Assembly: GCA_021325375.1 (NCBI GenBank)
Contig: JAJPHG010000035.1
Span: 1-64,000, forward strand
Source of the DNA: Alphaproteobacteria bacterium
GTDB taxonomy: Bacteria > Pseudomonadota > Alphaproteobacteria > Micropepsales > Micropepsaceae
Direction: 5' to 3'
Length of the DNA stretch: 64,000 nucleotides
This document shows positions 16,112 to 25,098 of the stretch, in pieces; within the stretch, counting starts at the first letter, position 1, and each line of letters starts with the position of its first letter. Made by a program: the position numbers and the translations under genes. Under the pieces are notes generated by a model. That model was given only the letters and a program-made list of their open reading frames with translations, was not told the DNA's origin and did not search any database.

Positions 16112-17518
16112 TCAAAACCCTTCCGGCACCTTGTCGAAGTGCGGATCGGCGGCTTCGTAGGCGGCGCTGGCGGCAAGCACGCCGGCATCGTCGAACATGC
16201 GGCCGACGATCTGCAGGCCCACCGGCAGGCCGTCGCGCGAGAAGCCGCAATTGATGCTCGCCGCCGGCTGCTGGGTCAGGTTGAAGGGGAAGCTGAACGG
16301 CGTCCACTGCATCCAGGCGCGGCCGTCGTCGTCGAGCGGCGAGAGCTGGCCCGTGTCGAACGCGACCGTCGCGGTCGCGGGCGTGAGGACGAAGTCGTAA
16401 CGCTCCATGAACTGGCGTAGCCTGCTGCCGTAGGCGCCGCGCGCCGCATTGGCCGCGAGATAGGTCCTGAGCGGGATCTTCGTGCCCTCCTGCGCCATCT
16501 TGCGCAGGCCGGGATCGAGCTTGGCCTGCTTCTCCTCCGGCAGATCGCCCAACAGGAAGCCCGCGCCGGCCCACCACAGTGTCTGGAACATGTCGGACGG
16601 ATCGTCCGTGGACGGATCGACCTGCTCGACGACGGCGCCCATCGCCTCGAAGCGCCTGGCGGCGGCGGCGACCAGCGCCTCCACGTCGGGGAGCACCTTG
16701 CGCGCGTAGCCGAGCCGCGGCGAATAGGCGATCCGCTTGCCTTTCATGCTCTCGCCAAGGCGCGCGGTGTAATCCGCGTCGCGGCCGGGAACGCAGAACC
16801 AGTCGCGCGCGTCGGACGCCGAGATCACGTTCATCATCAGCGCCGCGTCGCGCACGGTGCGCGTCATCGGTCCCACATGCGCCACCGTGCCGAAGGGCGA
16901 GAGCGGATAGGCCGCGACGCGGCCGAAGCTGGGCTTGAGGCCGTAGGTCGCGGTGAAGCTCGCGGGGATGCGGATCGAGCCGCCGCCGTCGGTGCCGAGC
17001 GCGAGGGGCGAGAGCCGCGCCGCCAGCGCCGCCGACGATCCGCCCGAGGAGCCGCCGGGCGTCTTCTTCAGGTTCCAGGGATTGCGCGTGACGCCGGTGA
17101 GCGGGCTGTCGGTCGAGCCTTTCCAGCCGAACTCCGGCGTCGTCGTCTTGCCGAGCAGAACGGCGCCGGCCTCCTTCAGGCGCGCGACGGTGGGCGCATC
17201 CTCCGTCCACGGACCGTTGGCGTCGACGGTCAGTGAGCCGCGCCGCGTCGCCCAGCCTTTCGTCAGCAAGAGGTCCTTGACCGCGACGGGGACGCCGTCG
17301 AGCGGCGACAGCGGCGCGCCCACCATCCAGCGCTCCTGCGAGGCCTCGGCTTGGGCAATCGTCGCGGGCGCGTCGATCAGGCAGAACGCATTGACCCGCG
17401 CATCCAGCGCCTCGATGCGGCCGAGCAGCGTCTCCGTCACCTCGACGGGGGAGAGCTCTTTGGACGCGTAAGCGGCGGACAATTCCGCGGCGCTCATCTC
17501 ATGCGGTTCTTTGCTCAA
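16112..17518 (-). CDS. Amidase (amidase-signature family)
   Basis: 468 residues of the amidase-signature family. The catalytic triad elements are visible: Lys in DGVPVAVKDLLL, and the Ser pair in TPGGSSGGSSAALAARLSPL, followed by LGTDGGGSIRIPASFTATYG. This family hydrolyses amides in small molecules; some members are GatA of the tRNA amidotransferase, but no gatB or gatC is nearby, so a catabolic or detoxifying amidase is more likely. Start is ATG at 17518 (MSKEPHEMSAAEL). It ends just after repeat family A. Confidence 0.92.
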   Translation of the reverse strand: MSKEPHEMSAAELSAAYASKELSPVEVTETLLGRIEALDARVNAFCLIDAPATIAQAEASQERWMVGAPLSPLDGVPVAVKDLLLTKGWATRRGSLTVDANGPWTEDAPTVARLKEAGAVLLGKTTTPEFGWKGSTDSPLTGVTRNPWNLKKTPGGSSGGSSAALAARLSPLALGTDGGGSIRIPASFTATYGLKPSFGRVAAYPLSPFGTVAHVGPMTRTVRDAALMMNVISASDARDWFCVPGRDADYTARLGESMKGKRIAYSPRLGYARKVLPDVEALVAAAARRFEAMGAVVEQVDPSTDDPSDMFQTLWWAGAGFLLGDLPEEKQAKLDPGLRKMAQEGTKIPLRTYLAANAARGAYGSRLRQFMERYDFVLTPATATVAFDTGQLSPLDDDGRAWMQWTPFSFPFNLTQQPAASINCGFSRDGLPVGLQIVGRMFDDAGVLAASAAYEAADPHFDKVPEGF

Positions 17519-17531
17519 TCAACCCTCCTTC

Positions 17532-17656
17532 CACCATGGCCGCCCTTGAGGCGGCCACCCAGCGCGCCCGCGCCTGCGGGCGCAAAAGATTCTTTAGATT
17601 CTCTTCACTCGTTGACACTCGCGGGCTGGGTGGCCGGGTCAAGCCCGGCCATGGTG
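17532..17656. repeat. Palindromic intergenic repeat, family C-like copy
   Basis: Inverted arms CACCATGGCCGCCCTTGAGGC (17532 onward) and its degenerate complement, ending ...GGCCATGGTG (to 17656), frame a GC-rich inner part and a short AT-rich middle (AAGATTCTTTAGATTCTC). It resembles the family at 33926-34020 and 43727-43916 in having CCACCCAG/CTGGGTGG arms and a catalogue of GGCC-rich stems, but is more diverged. It lies between the amidase and histidine-phosphatase genes. Confidence 0.7.
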
Positions 17657-17662
17657 ATTTTG

Positions 17663-18217
17663 TTAGTTCACCTTCGTCAGCGAAGCTTCGCTGCCCTTCT
17701 CGACCAGCTTCAAACTCGTCCCATCCGCCTCGAACACCGTCACCGAGCAATTGTCGGGCGAGAACACGACGACGCGATCATCCCCGGTCGCGGCCCCCGC
17801 CGCGACGTTGATCGCAACGTAGTGCGAGAAGATCACCGTGTCGCGATCGATGGCGGCGAGCGTCGCGACACAATGCTCGCGCCACTCAGCCAAGTCGCGC
17901 GGCACGTCGCGCCACGAGCCCGCCATCAATCTGCGCAGCCACGCGACGCGCTCCTCCAGCGTCATGCCTTTCGGCGACGGAATCTCGGCAACCGCGTCTT
18001 CGATCACGGGCGTGCAGTTCCAGAGCTTGGCAAGCGGTGCCGCGGTCTGTTGCGCGCGCTTGAGCGGGCTCGAGAGGATCGCAAGCGGCCCGCGCTCACC
18101 AAGCTTCGCCGCGACGGTTGCGGCCTGCTCGCGGCCGAGCACGTCGAGGCCGGGGTCCATCGACTCCCCGAAGCCCGCTTCCGCGCGTCCGTGGCGGACG
18201 AGATAGAGCTTCACCAT
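17663..18217 (-). CDS. Histidine phosphatase family protein
   Basis: 184 residues with the RHG signature LVRHGRAEAG at the N-terminus, the second-half VIFSHYVAINVAAG containing the catalytic-site His (FSHYVA), and SSPLKRAQQTAAPL (conserved Arg) between. These are phosphatases or mutases acting on small molecules or phosphoproteins; SixA and CobC are examples, but the substrate is unknown. The ATG at 18217 (MVKLYLVRHG) overlaps the end of the upstream GNAT gene by 7 bases, so the genes are co-translated. Confidence 0.92.
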   Translation of the reverse strand: MVKLYLVRHGRAEAGFGESMDPGLDVLGREQAATVAAKLGERGPLAILSSPLKRAQQTAAPLAKLWNCTPVIEDAVAEIPSPKGMTLEERVAWLRRLMAGSWRDVPRDLAEWREHCVATLAAIDRDTVIFSHYVAINVAAGAATGDDRVVVFSPDNCSVTVFEADGTSLKLVEKGSEASLTKVN

Positions 18218-18720
18218 GGCAACCCGCACAGATCGACGGCGCCGCGTTCGGGCGCGGCGCGCTTCGGCAGGATCATGGTCGGCATCATGTCGAAAAGGAA
18301 AGGCCCCGAAGGTTGCACGCAAGTGACGGTGCCGCCGAACACGCGCCAGCCGAGGCCCGCATAGAGCGCTGTGTTGTGCGGCTCGCAGAACAAGAGGCCG
18401 AAATCCACGCCCGTCATCGCCTCCGCCGCACGACGCATCGCGGCGCTGGCGTAGCCCCGCTTGCGCGCGGCCGGCACCGTCATCACGCCGCCGATGCCGC
18501 ACATCCTCGCAGGCCTCCCGTCGAGCGTTCCCTCGCGGAAGAACAGACCCGCATGACAGACCACGCGCCCCTCGTCGCGCACGACCACGCGCTTGTCGGC
18601 ATGTGCCCAGACGACGTCGCGCCAGATCGCCGTCGCCATGAATTGCGGCGAATAGACCTCGCGGTCGAGCGCCTGGACGATCTCCCAGCCTTCGCCGCCG
18701 TCGAGGAGCGCGATCTCCAT
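18211..18720 (-). CDS. GNAT-family N-acetyltransferase
   Basis: 169 residues. The acetyl-CoA binding core reads GGVMTVPAARKRGYASAAMRRA, typical of GNATs, followed by FGLLFCEPHNTALYAGLGWRV. It starts at ATG 18720, overlapping the stop of the upstream thiolase-like gene by one base (TGATG), and its own 3' end overlaps the phosphatase start. The function is unknown; the tight packing suggests a shared small-molecule pathway with the thiolase-like protein and the phosphatase. Confidence 0.85.
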   Translation of the reverse strand: MEIALLDGGEGWEIVQALDREVYSPQFMATAIWRDVVWAHADKRVVVRDEGRVVCHAGLFFREGTLDGRPARMCGIGGVMTVPAARKRGYASAAMRRAAEAMTGVDFGLLFCEPHNTALYAGLGWRVFGGTVTCVQPSGPFLFDMMPTMILPKRAAPERGAVDLCGLPW

Positions 18721-20261
18721 CACGCGAACCGGAACAGGTTCGTCGCGCCCGGCGTCACCTCGCCGGCGCGGCCGAGCATGTCTTCGCGCATCATCCAGTC
18801 GAGCGTCGCGTCGTCGTCCGGCGTGTGGGCGAGGAAGCGGCGGTCTTGCGCGTCGCGGCCCACCACGATGCCGAAACGCTTTCCCTTGCGGTCGGTGACG
18901 ACGGTGTAGGTCTCCACCCTGCCCCGGCCGGACGCCTGCTCGACGAATTCGGGATGCGCCTCTGCGTCGATGTCCTTCTGGTAGGATTTGGGATCGTCGC
19001 GCCGCCAAGCGCCCTCCCTGGGCGCGGTCGAATAGATGCCGGCGGAGTGCTTGGTCACGTACCAGCCGTTACCGGTGCAAAGCCCGAACGCGCCGGGACG
19101 GCTGCGCAGCTTCTCCATCATCGTGACGATGGAATGCATCACATAGTCGTTACCCGCGCCGCCGAAGTAGGGAAGCCCGCCGGTGACGGTCAGCCCGCGC
19201 GGGTCGCCGGTCTCGATGCCGAGCTCCCTGCACCCGATCTCGACCGCGCTCGGGAAGCAGGAATACAAGTCGATGAACGAAAGGTCCGCCGGCGTTTTGC
19301 CCGCCATCGCGAAGGCGCGCCGGCCGATCTCGCGGATCGCGGGCGAGGAAACGTAGTTCACGCGCTCCGTGACGTGCCAGATGTCGTTCGCGTCGCCGCA
19401 GCCGTGAAGATAGACCCATTTCGATTCCGCGATGCCGAGCGCGCGCGCCTTGGCCACGCTCGTCATCACCACCGCCGCCGCCTGGTCGACCTCGATCACG
19501 GCGTTGAGATACTTCGTGTACGGATAGCCGACGAAGCGGTTCTTCTCGGACGGCGTCGCTATCTCCTGCGGCGGACGAAAGGTCGGGAACCAGGCGTAAG
19601 GGTTCTGCGACGCGACCATCGAGAACGGCGAGAAGAATTTGCCCAGCCATTCGAGATGCTGCGCTGGCGTGCGCCGCGCCTCGCCGCGCAGCGCGTTCTC
19701 GAACAGCGGATAGACGTTCACTGGGAACTGGAGGCCATAGCGGCGCTCGTACTCGCTCGTGCCGGAACGCTGGTCGCCGATCTCTTGCGGATCGCTGCCC
19801 GGATCGTGATCGCCCCAGCGCAGATCGATGCCCTGCTTCATCGCGGCCAGCAGCGAGGCGATGTATTCGGCCCCCGCGAGCAGCGCGATCTCGCAATCGC
19901 CCTTGCTGATCTCCTCCGCCGTGCGGTTGACCAGCCATTGCGGCGTGTTGCCGCCGGTCGCCGTGTACAGCGCGCGCCTGGGCGCGAGGCCGAGATGGTT
20001 GGCCAGCGACAGCGGCGGGTTGCGGAACATGCGCTTGGGCAGGCGCCCCTGCTCGCCCGGCGAGTCCGCCGTGAAGCGCACGACGGCTACGGTGTCGGCT
20101 TGGGCCGCCAGCCCTGCGTCCGCGAACGCTTCGCGCGCGACCTTCGCCATCATCGCGATCGGCGAGAGGCTCTCTGCGACCTTGCCCTCGCGCGCCGTGC
20201 GCTGCGTGAACTGCGCGCAGCCCACGAGGATGGGCGTGCGGGGATCGATGCGATTGCTCAT
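18720..20261 (-). CDS. Thiolase-superfamily protein (acetyl-CoA acetyltransferase-like)
   Basis: 513 residues, thiolase fold of the SCP2-like/large acetyl-CoA acetyltransferase group. Recognisable: TPILVGCAQFTQR at the N-terminus; a site ALYTATGGNTPQWL (residues 98-110) where thiolases normally carry the nucleophilic Cys, here absent; GGLPYFGGAGNDYVMHSI and CTGNGWYVTKHSAG in the C-terminal half with conserved His and Cys. The start is ATG at 20261. Without the usual N-terminal nucleophilic Cys the catalytic reaction is uncertain. It heads a three-gene overlapping set with GNAT and histidine phosphatase. Confidence 0.85.
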   Translation of the reverse strand: MSNRIDPRTPILVGCAQFTQRTAREGKVAESLSPIAMMAKVAREAFADAGLAAQADTVAVVRFTADSPGEQGRLPKRMFRNPPLSLANHLGLAPRRALYTATGGNTPQWLVNRTAEEISKGDCEIALLAGAEYIASLLAAMKQGIDLRWGDHDPGSDPQEIGDQRSGTSEYERRYGLQFPVNVYPLFENALRGEARRTPAQHLEWLGKFFSPFSMVASQNPYAWFPTFRPPQEIATPSEKNRFVGYPYTKYLNAVIEVDQAAAVVMTSVAKARALGIAESKWVYLHGCGDANDIWHVTERVNYVSSPAIREIGRRAFAMAGKTPADLSFIDLYSCFPSAVEIGCRELGIETGDPRGLTVTGGLPYFGGAGNDYVMHSIVTMMEKLRSRPGAFGLCTGNGWYVTKHSAGIYSTAPREGAWRRDDPKSYQKDIDAEAHPEFVEQASGRGRVETYTVVTDRKGKRFGIVVGRDAQDRRFLAHTPDDDATLDWMMREDMLGRAGEVTPGATNLFRFA

Positions 20262-20324
20262 GCACGATATCTGACCTAAGAAGAGGCACGACGATAACGC
20301 AGCTTCGCGAAGGGGGAAATCGAC

Positions 20325-20765
20325 ATGAAGGCGATAGCGCTTGCCGTTACGGTATGCGGCGTTTTGGCCAGTGGCACGGTGCGGGCCGCCGACGACGCGA
20401 TGGCGCCGGTCAACCAGTTCATCGACGGCCTGAACGCGGGCGACGCGAAGAAGGCGGCCGCCGCGCACATGCCCGGCTCGCCGATCATCGACGAGTTCGC
20501 GCCGCATCACTGGAATTCGTTCGATGCCTGGCTCAAGGATTTCGAGAAGGACGCCAAGAAGAACAAAGTCACCGACGTGCACGTCGCGCTCGCCGCGCCG
20601 ACCACGAGCACGGTCGGACCCAAGGAGGCCTATGAGGTCGTGCCCAACACGATCACCGCCAAGGCCGACGGCAAGCCGAACGAGGAGAAAGGCATCTTCA
20701 CCTTCGCGTTGGTGAAGACGGCCAAAGGCTGGCGCATCGCGTCTTGGGCCTGGGCGAAGCAGTAG
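20325..20765 (+). CDS. Exported NTF2-like (SnoaL/ketosteroid-isomerase fold) protein
   Basis: 146 residues. Residues 1-22 form a signal peptide (MKAIALAVTVCGVLASGTVRA). The mature part starts with APVNQFIDGLNAGDAKKAAAA, a pattern of NTF2-like (SnoaL/DUF4440-type) small domains, and ends FALVKTAKGWRIASWAWAKQ, the usual final strand. Such domains bind small ligands or act as small isomerases or hydrolases; no catalytic residue can be assigned. Divergent from the thiolase-like gene with 63 bases between, and followed by a large palindromic repeat. Confidence 0.82.
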   Translation: MKAIALAVTVCGVLASGTVRAADDAMAPVNQFIDGLNAGDAKKAAAAHMPGSPIIDEFAPHHWNSFDAWLKDFEKDAKKNKVTDVHVALAAPTTSTVGPKEAYEVVPNTITAKADGKPNEEKGIFTFALVKTAKGWRIASWAWAKQ

Positions 20766-20772
20766 CACCCCC

Positions 20773-20902
20773 ATTGTCATTCCCGGCCAAGCGACGCGAC
20801 AGCGTCGCGAGGGGAAGGGAACCCAGGGGACTGGGCTCAATCCCCTGGGTCCCCTTCCCTCGCCTCGACGCTACCGCGTCGAGGCTCGCCGGGGATGACA
20901 AT
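20773..20902. repeat. Palindromic intergenic repeat, family B copy 1
   Basis: Outer arms ATTGTCATTCCCGGCC (20773) and GCCGGGGATGACAAT (ending 20902) with inner arms GGGAACCCAGGGGA and its partner TCCCCTGGGTCCCC. A second copy lies at 51464-51602, where TGTCATCCCCGGCGA and CCGGGGATGACA again flank GGGGACCCAGG and CCTGGGTCCCC. It separates convergent genes (NTF2-like and aminotransferase). Confidence 0.82.
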
Positions 20903-22062
20903 CAGTTGAAAAACTTCTCCAACCTTCCCACCGCGTCCTCGATCACCGCGCGGCGCTTGCAGAAGGCAAAGCGCACGAGGTTGACGGGCGTGCCGTCCGC
21001 GAAGAACACGCTCAAGGGGATCAGCGCCACGCCCGCCTCGCGCACCAGGCGCTCGCAGAACGCGCGGTCGCTCTCGTTCGTCAGCCCGCCGATGTCGGCG
21101 GTGAGGAAGTAGGAGCCCTCGCAGGCGAGCGGCTTGAAGCCCAGCCCCGAGATCGCCGCGCGCAGCACGTCGCGATTGGCTTGCAGCGCGCGCGTCAGGT
21201 TCAGCGTGAACGCCATCTCGTGCTCGAGGCCATAGGCGATGCCGAGCTGAAGCGCGGGCGAGGTCGTGAAGGTGATGAACTGGTGCGCGTTGGCGACGAC
21301 GCGCATCAGCGCCGCCGGACCTGTCACCCAGCCGACCTTCCAGCCGGTGAGCGAGAACATCTTGCCCGCCGAGCCGACGCGCAGGCAGCGCTCGCTCATG
21401 CCGGGCAGCGACGCGAGCGGGATATGCGCGCGTCCGTCGAAGACGAGATGCTCGTAGACCTCGTCGCAGATCGCCACCGCATCGCTCGCCGCCAGCACGC
21501 GCGCCAGCGCGTCCAGCTCGGCGCGGTCGAACACGCGCCCGATCGGGTTGAGCGGCGAATTGACCAGGATGGCGCGCGTCGCGGGCGTGAAGGCGGCGCG
21601 CAACGCCTCTTCCGTCAGCCGCCAGTCGGGCGCCGCGAGCTTCACCGTGCGCACGCGCGCGCCCATCGCCTCCACGATCGGACGATAGGAATCGTAGGAC
21701 GGCTCGATCAGAACCACCTCGCCGCCTTCGCCCGCGATCGCCATGATCGCCGCGGTCAGCGCCTCGGTCGCGCCCGAGGTCACGACGATATCGGTGTCGG
21801 GATCGAGGTCGAAGCTGTAGAAGCGCTTGGCGTGCGCCGCGAGCGCCTTGCGCAGCTCGATGCGGCCGCGCATGGGAGGATACTGGTTCGGCCCCTCGAT
21901 CAGCGCGCGCGAGGCCGCCTCGCGGATCGATTTTGGGCCGTCCTCATCGGGAAAGCCCTGGCCGAGATTGACCGCGCCATGCAGGGCGGCGAGCGCCGAC
22001 ATGTGGGTGAAGATCGTGGTCGGGAGAGAGGAAAAGACCGGGTTGGACGGGAATTTCGACAT
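20902..22062 (-). CDS. PLP-dependent aminotransferase, class I
   Basis: 386 residues, fold type I aminotransferase of the methionine/kynurenine/aromatic subgroup. Visible: LHGAVNLGQGFPDEDGP (substrate binding loop), VNSPLNPIGRVF (NP-x-G motif), AICDEVYEHLVFDG (PLP ring Asp and Tyr), and SAGKMFSLTGWKVGWVTG with the PLP Lys in GKMF. Start ATG at 22062. Convergent to the NTF2-like gene across a palindromic repeat and divergent from glnB. The amino donor cannot be told. Confidence 0.93.
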   Translation of the reverse strand: MSKFPSNPVFSSLPTTIFTHMSALAALHGAVNLGQGFPDEDGPKSIREAASRALIEGPNQYPPMRGRIELRKALAAHAKRFYSFDLDPDTDIVVTSGATEALTAAIMAIAGEGGEVVLIEPSYDSYRPIVEAMGARVRTVKLAAPDWRLTEEALRAAFTPATRAILVNSPLNPIGRVFDRAELDALARVLAASDAVAICDEVYEHLVFDGRAHIPLASLPGMSERCLRVGSAGKMFSLTGWKVGWVTGPAALMRVVANAHQFITFTTSPALQLGIAYGLEHEMAFTLNLTRALQANRDVLRAAISGLGFKPLACEGSYFLTADIGGLTNESDRAFCERLVREAGVALIPLSVFFADGTPVNLVRFAFCKRRAVIEDAVGRLEKFFN

Positions 22063-22207
22063 GGCCCACCTTGGCAAGGCCGGCGCGGCCGATCAACCAA
22101 GATCAAGAAATAGGCCGCCTGCCCGATTCTTGAGCAGGCTCGGGAGGGTGCGACGTCAAAGCGGGCGCTTATGCACCGAAAACGGCTGTGGATAGCGGCC
22201 CAGGCGG

Positions 22208-22222
22208 TGGCACGGACGCGGC
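22208..22222 (+). promoter_or_regulatory. Candidate sigma-54 promoter of glnB-glnA
   Basis: TGGCACGGACGCGGC has the exact GG-N10-GC spacing of sigma-54 (RpoN) sites, with the -24 half TGGCAC perfect and the -12 half CGGC instead of TTGC. The start codon of glnB follows 34 bases downstream. RpoN/NtrC control of glnB or glnA is well known; this site is a pattern match only. Confidence 0.42.
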
Positions 22223-22234
22223 GGACAGCGCTAG

Positions 22235-22594
<360 letters not shown>

Positions 22595-22612
22595 GACAAC
22601 AAGGGAAAGACC

Positions 22613-24031
22613 ATGGCCGAGAAGAAAGACGCCAACCACATCCTCAAGCTCATCAAGGACAAGGAGGTCAAGTTCGTCGATCTGCGCTTCACCGATCCGC
22701 GCGGCAAGTGGCAGCACGTCACCTTCGACCTGTCGCTGGTGGACGAGGACTTCCTGACCAACGGCACGATGTTCGACGGCTCGTCGATCGCGGGCTGGAA
22801 GGCGATCAACGAATCCGACATGACGCTGGTGCCCGACTGCGAGACCGCGGTCATCGATCCGTTCTTCGCGCAGAACACGCTGATCCTGACCTGCGACGTG
22901 GTGGAACCCACCACCGGCCAGCGCTACAACCGCTGTCCGCGCTCGATCGCCAAGGCGGCCGAGAAGTACATGGCGGCGGCCGGTGTCGGCGACACCGTCT
23001 ATTTCGGGCCCGAGGCCGAGTTCTTCATCTTCGACGACGTCCGCTTCGACGCCCAGATGAACAAGGCGTTCTACTACATCGACTCCGCAGAGGGCGCCTA
23101 CAACACCGGCACCGAATACGAGAGCGGCAATCTCGGCCACCGGCCGGGGGTCAAGGGCGGCTACTTCCCGGTGCCGCCGGTGGATTCGGCGCAGGACATC
23201 CGCAGCGAGATGCTCGCCATCATGGGCGACATGGGCATCGAGCCCGAGAAGCACCACCACGAGGTCGCCACCGCGCAGCACGAGCTTGGCTTCAAGTTCA
23301 ACACGCTGACCAAATGCGGCGACAACATGCAGATCTACAAATACGTGATCCACCAGGTCGCCGCCGCCTACGGCAAGACGGCGACGTTCATGCCCAAGCC
23401 CGTCTACGGCGACAACGGCTCGGGCATGCACGTGCATCAGTCGATCTGGAAGGGCGGCAAGCCGCTGTTCGCGGGCTCGGGCTATGCCGATCTGTCCGAC
23501 ACCTGCCTCTACTACATCGGCGGCATCATCAAGCACGCCAAGGCGCTCAACGCCTTCACCAACCCGCTGACGAATTCCTACAAGCGTCTGATCCCGGGCT
23601 TCGAGGCGCCGGTGCTGCTCGCCTATTCTTCGCGCAACCGCTCGGCGTCGTGCCGCATCCCGTTCTCGGCCAGCCCCAAAGGCAAGCGCATCGAGGTCCG
23701 TTTCCCCGACGCGGGCGCCAATCCCTACCTCGCCTATGCCGCGCTGCTCATGGCGGGCCTCGACGGCATCGAGAACAAGATCCATCCCGGCGATCCGATG
23801 GACAAGGACCTCTACGCGCTGCCGCCCGAGGAGCTCAAGGAAGTGCCGACGGTGTGCGGCAGCCTGCGCCAGGCGCTCGAATGCCTCGACCGCGGCCGCG
23901 CCTTCCTCAAGAAGGGCAACGTCTTCAACGACGACTTCATCGACAGCTACATCGAACTCAAGATGGGCGAGGTGCACATGTTCGAGCACACCCCGCACCC
24001 GGTCGAGTTCAAGATGTATTATTCGGTGTGA
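22613..24031 (+). CDS. glnA: Glutamine synthetase, type I
   Basis: 472 residues, GS-I size. It has [14 protein letters not shown] near the N-terminus, [10 protein letters not shown] and [19 protein letters not shown] (metal and ammonia site), [11 protein letters not shown] (ATP site) and [16 protein letters not shown]. The adenylylation Tyr401 is in [12 protein letters not shown]. The C-terminus is [11 protein letters not shown]. Makes glutamine from glutamate and ammonia; activity would be tuned by GlnE adenylylation and PII. The 3' end of this gene is partly duplicated about 1.1 kb downstream (25099-25188). Confidence 0.98.
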   Translation: MAEKKDANHILKLIKDKEVKFVDLRFTDPRGKWQHVTFDLSLVDEDFLTNGTMFDGSSIAGWKAINESDMTLVPDCETAVIDPFFAQNTLILTCDVVEPTTGQRYNRCPRSIAKAAEKYMAAAGVGDTVYFGPEAEFFIFDDVRFDAQMNKAFYYIDSAEGAYNTGTEYESGNLGHRPGVKGGYFPVPPVDSAQDIRSEMLAIMGDMGIEPEKHHHEVATAQHELGFKFNTLTKCGDNMQIYKYVIHQVAAAYGKTATFMPKPVYGDNGSGMHVHQSIWKGGKPLFAGSGYADLSDTCLYYIGGIIKHAKALNAFTNPLTNSYKRLIPGFEAPVLLAYSSRNRSASCRIPFSASPKGKRIEVRFPDAGANPYLAYAALLMAGLDGIENKIHPGDPMDKDLYALPPEELKEVPTVCGSLRQALECLDRGRAFLKKGNVFNDDFIDSYIELKMGEVHMFEHTPHPVEFKMYYSV

Positions 24032-24052
24032 CGAGAGTTGTTTCGCCGATGC

Positions 24053-24080
24053 GAAGGGCCGGGAGCGATCCCGACCCTTC
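24053..24080 (+). terminator. Hairpin after glnA (terminator-like, no T-run)
   Basis: GAAGGGCCGGGA-gcga-TCCCGACCCTTC forms a 12-pair stem with one mismatch 21 bases after the glnA stop. The following bases are GTCTGTCC, so a T-run is lacking. A similar AAAGGGCCGG hairpin, with a T-run, follows the duplicated glnA tail at 25206-25237. Confidence 0.55.
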
Positions 24081-24097
24081 GTCTGTCCACCGTCCGC

Positions 24098-24352
24098 TTA
24101 TCGGCTGGCCAATTTCGTACATTGGCCGACAAAATACCCAGACACGCGCGGCGACTTGCTCGAGTCGTATTCTATCTCGCACATATATAGATTGGGGCCC
24201 TTTTGAAGGTAGACTTGGCTATTTCCCGCCGCCGCCTTGACCTCGTAGCCGCCGCTCAACAATGCTTCGATCTTAGTTGGCGGATCGCCCAATGCCGAAG
24301 AGCCTGAAAGCGAGAGCCCAAACGCCAAACCGAGTGTCACGCGTCGATGCAT
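24098..24352 (-). CDS. Hypothetical small exported protein (84 aa)
   Basis: Starts MHRRVTLGLAFGLSLSGSSALG, a signal peptide with AxA-like cleavage around residue 22. The mature part has KIEALLSGGYEVKAAAG and a C-x-I pattern (LYMCEIEYDS, and VGQCTKLA), so one disulfide is possible. No family recognised; similar short proteins of this type (one domain after a signal) are common in alphaproteobacteria. Located in the extra segment between glnA and its duplicated tail. Confidence 0.55.
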   Translation of the reverse strand: MHRRVTLGLAFGLSLSGSSALGDPPTKIEALLSGGYEVKAAAGNSQVYLQKGPNLYMCEIEYDSSKSPRVSGYFVGQCTKLASR

Positions 24353-24448
24353 TGCCTATCTCCATTCGCAAAGCGCAGCGACAATCGCACGCACGACTGC
24401 CGATGAGAAGCTGGTCGGCGCCGAGGCTCACGTTCGATTGTATAGACG

Positions 24449-24838
24449 TTAGACGACCTCCAGCCCGAGATGCTCCTGCATCGGTGCGAAATCGCGGCCG
24501 TCGTGCAGCAAGGCGTGGCGTTGCTCGATGCAGAACGTGCCGATGATGATATCGGCCGTCTTGCGGATCGTGATGCCGAGTTCCCTCAGCCTGCGATAGT
24601 TGCGCGCCGCTTGCGTCGCCAGATCGGCGCCCAACAGCGTCACGACCGCATATCGGCGCAAAGCCCGCTCGATGCGGACGGCTTGTGCCTCATCTCGGGC
24701 GCCTTGGAGGACCTCAAGCAGAATCAGATCGCCGATCAGAAGCGGCTCACGCGCGGCCGCGGCTTCCAATTTGACCGTTGCCGGCGTCGTCAAACCCTTG
24801 AGCTGTGCGATCCAGACGGAGCTGTCGACCAGAATCAC
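24449..24838 (-). CDS. vapC: PIN-domain toxin VapC (second pair)
   Basis: 129 residues. GTG start at 24838 overlaps the TGA of the upstream antitoxin (GTGA). MILVDSSVWIAQLKG gives Asp5, with Glu42 (LLEVLQGAR), Asp96 (KTADIIIGT) and C-terminal acidic residues (HDGRDFAPM), the PIN-domain set. The rest of the sequence looks normal for a VapC. A longer upstream reading (from 24880) would add ten proline/arginine-rich residues and destroy the overlap, so it is rejected. Located in the segment that carries a duplicated glnA tail. Confidence 0.88.
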   Translation of the reverse strand: MILVDSSVWIAQLKGLTTPATVKLEAAAAREPLLIGDLILLEVLQGARDEAQAVRIERALRRYAVVTLLGADLATQAARNYRRLRELGITIRKTADIIIGTFCIEQRHALLHDGRDFAPMQEHLGLEVV

Positions 24839-25035
24839 CGCACGCGGCCCCGACGCATCTTGTCGAGGTCGCCCTCCCATCCCAACCCTTTGAGCGAGGC
24901 CAACGCCCTGACCTGGCCCCGGATCCTAACGAGCAGGCGCAAGCCCTCCTCCACCGTCGCTCGCTTGGTCTTCAGGCCGGACACCGTCATGGCGCGGGAC
25001 AGCAACGTGTCGTCGATTTCGATATTCGTGCGCAT
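24835..25035 (-). CDS. vapB: VapB-family antitoxin
   Basis: 66 residues; MRTNIEIDDTLLSRAMTVSG with LKTKRATVEEGLRLLVRIRG is the ribbon-helix-helix VapB (pfam09957-like) opening. The ATG at 25035 is chosen because the alternative at 25068 would lie inside the palindromic operator at 25051-25078. It overlaps the toxin by the GTGA overlap. It should bind the toxin and repress the operon. Confidence 0.88.
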   Translation of the reverse strand: MRTNIEIDDTLLSRAMTVSGLKTKRATVEEGLRLLVRIRGQVRALASLKGLGWEGDLDKMRRGRVR

Positions 25036-25050
25036 CGCTCGGTCACCGTA

Positions 25051-25078
25051 TGTGTATGTGGAATTCATTTTATACACA
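25051..25078 (-). promoter_or_regulatory. Palindromic operator candidate of vapBC
   Basis: TGTGTAT (25051-25057) and ATACACA (25072-25078) form a perfect 7-base inverted repeat with a 14-base spacer, 16 bases before the vapB start. This is the usual position for an autorepressed toxin-antitoxin operator; the function is inferred. Confidence 0.5.
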
Positions 25079-25098
25079 TTGACCGCATTCGGCAACCG

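Noticed and set aside
16112-17518. GatA subunit of the tRNA amidotransferase
   Set aside because: No gatB or gatC nearby and the sequence surrounding the triad is more like a stand-alone amidase; function left general.
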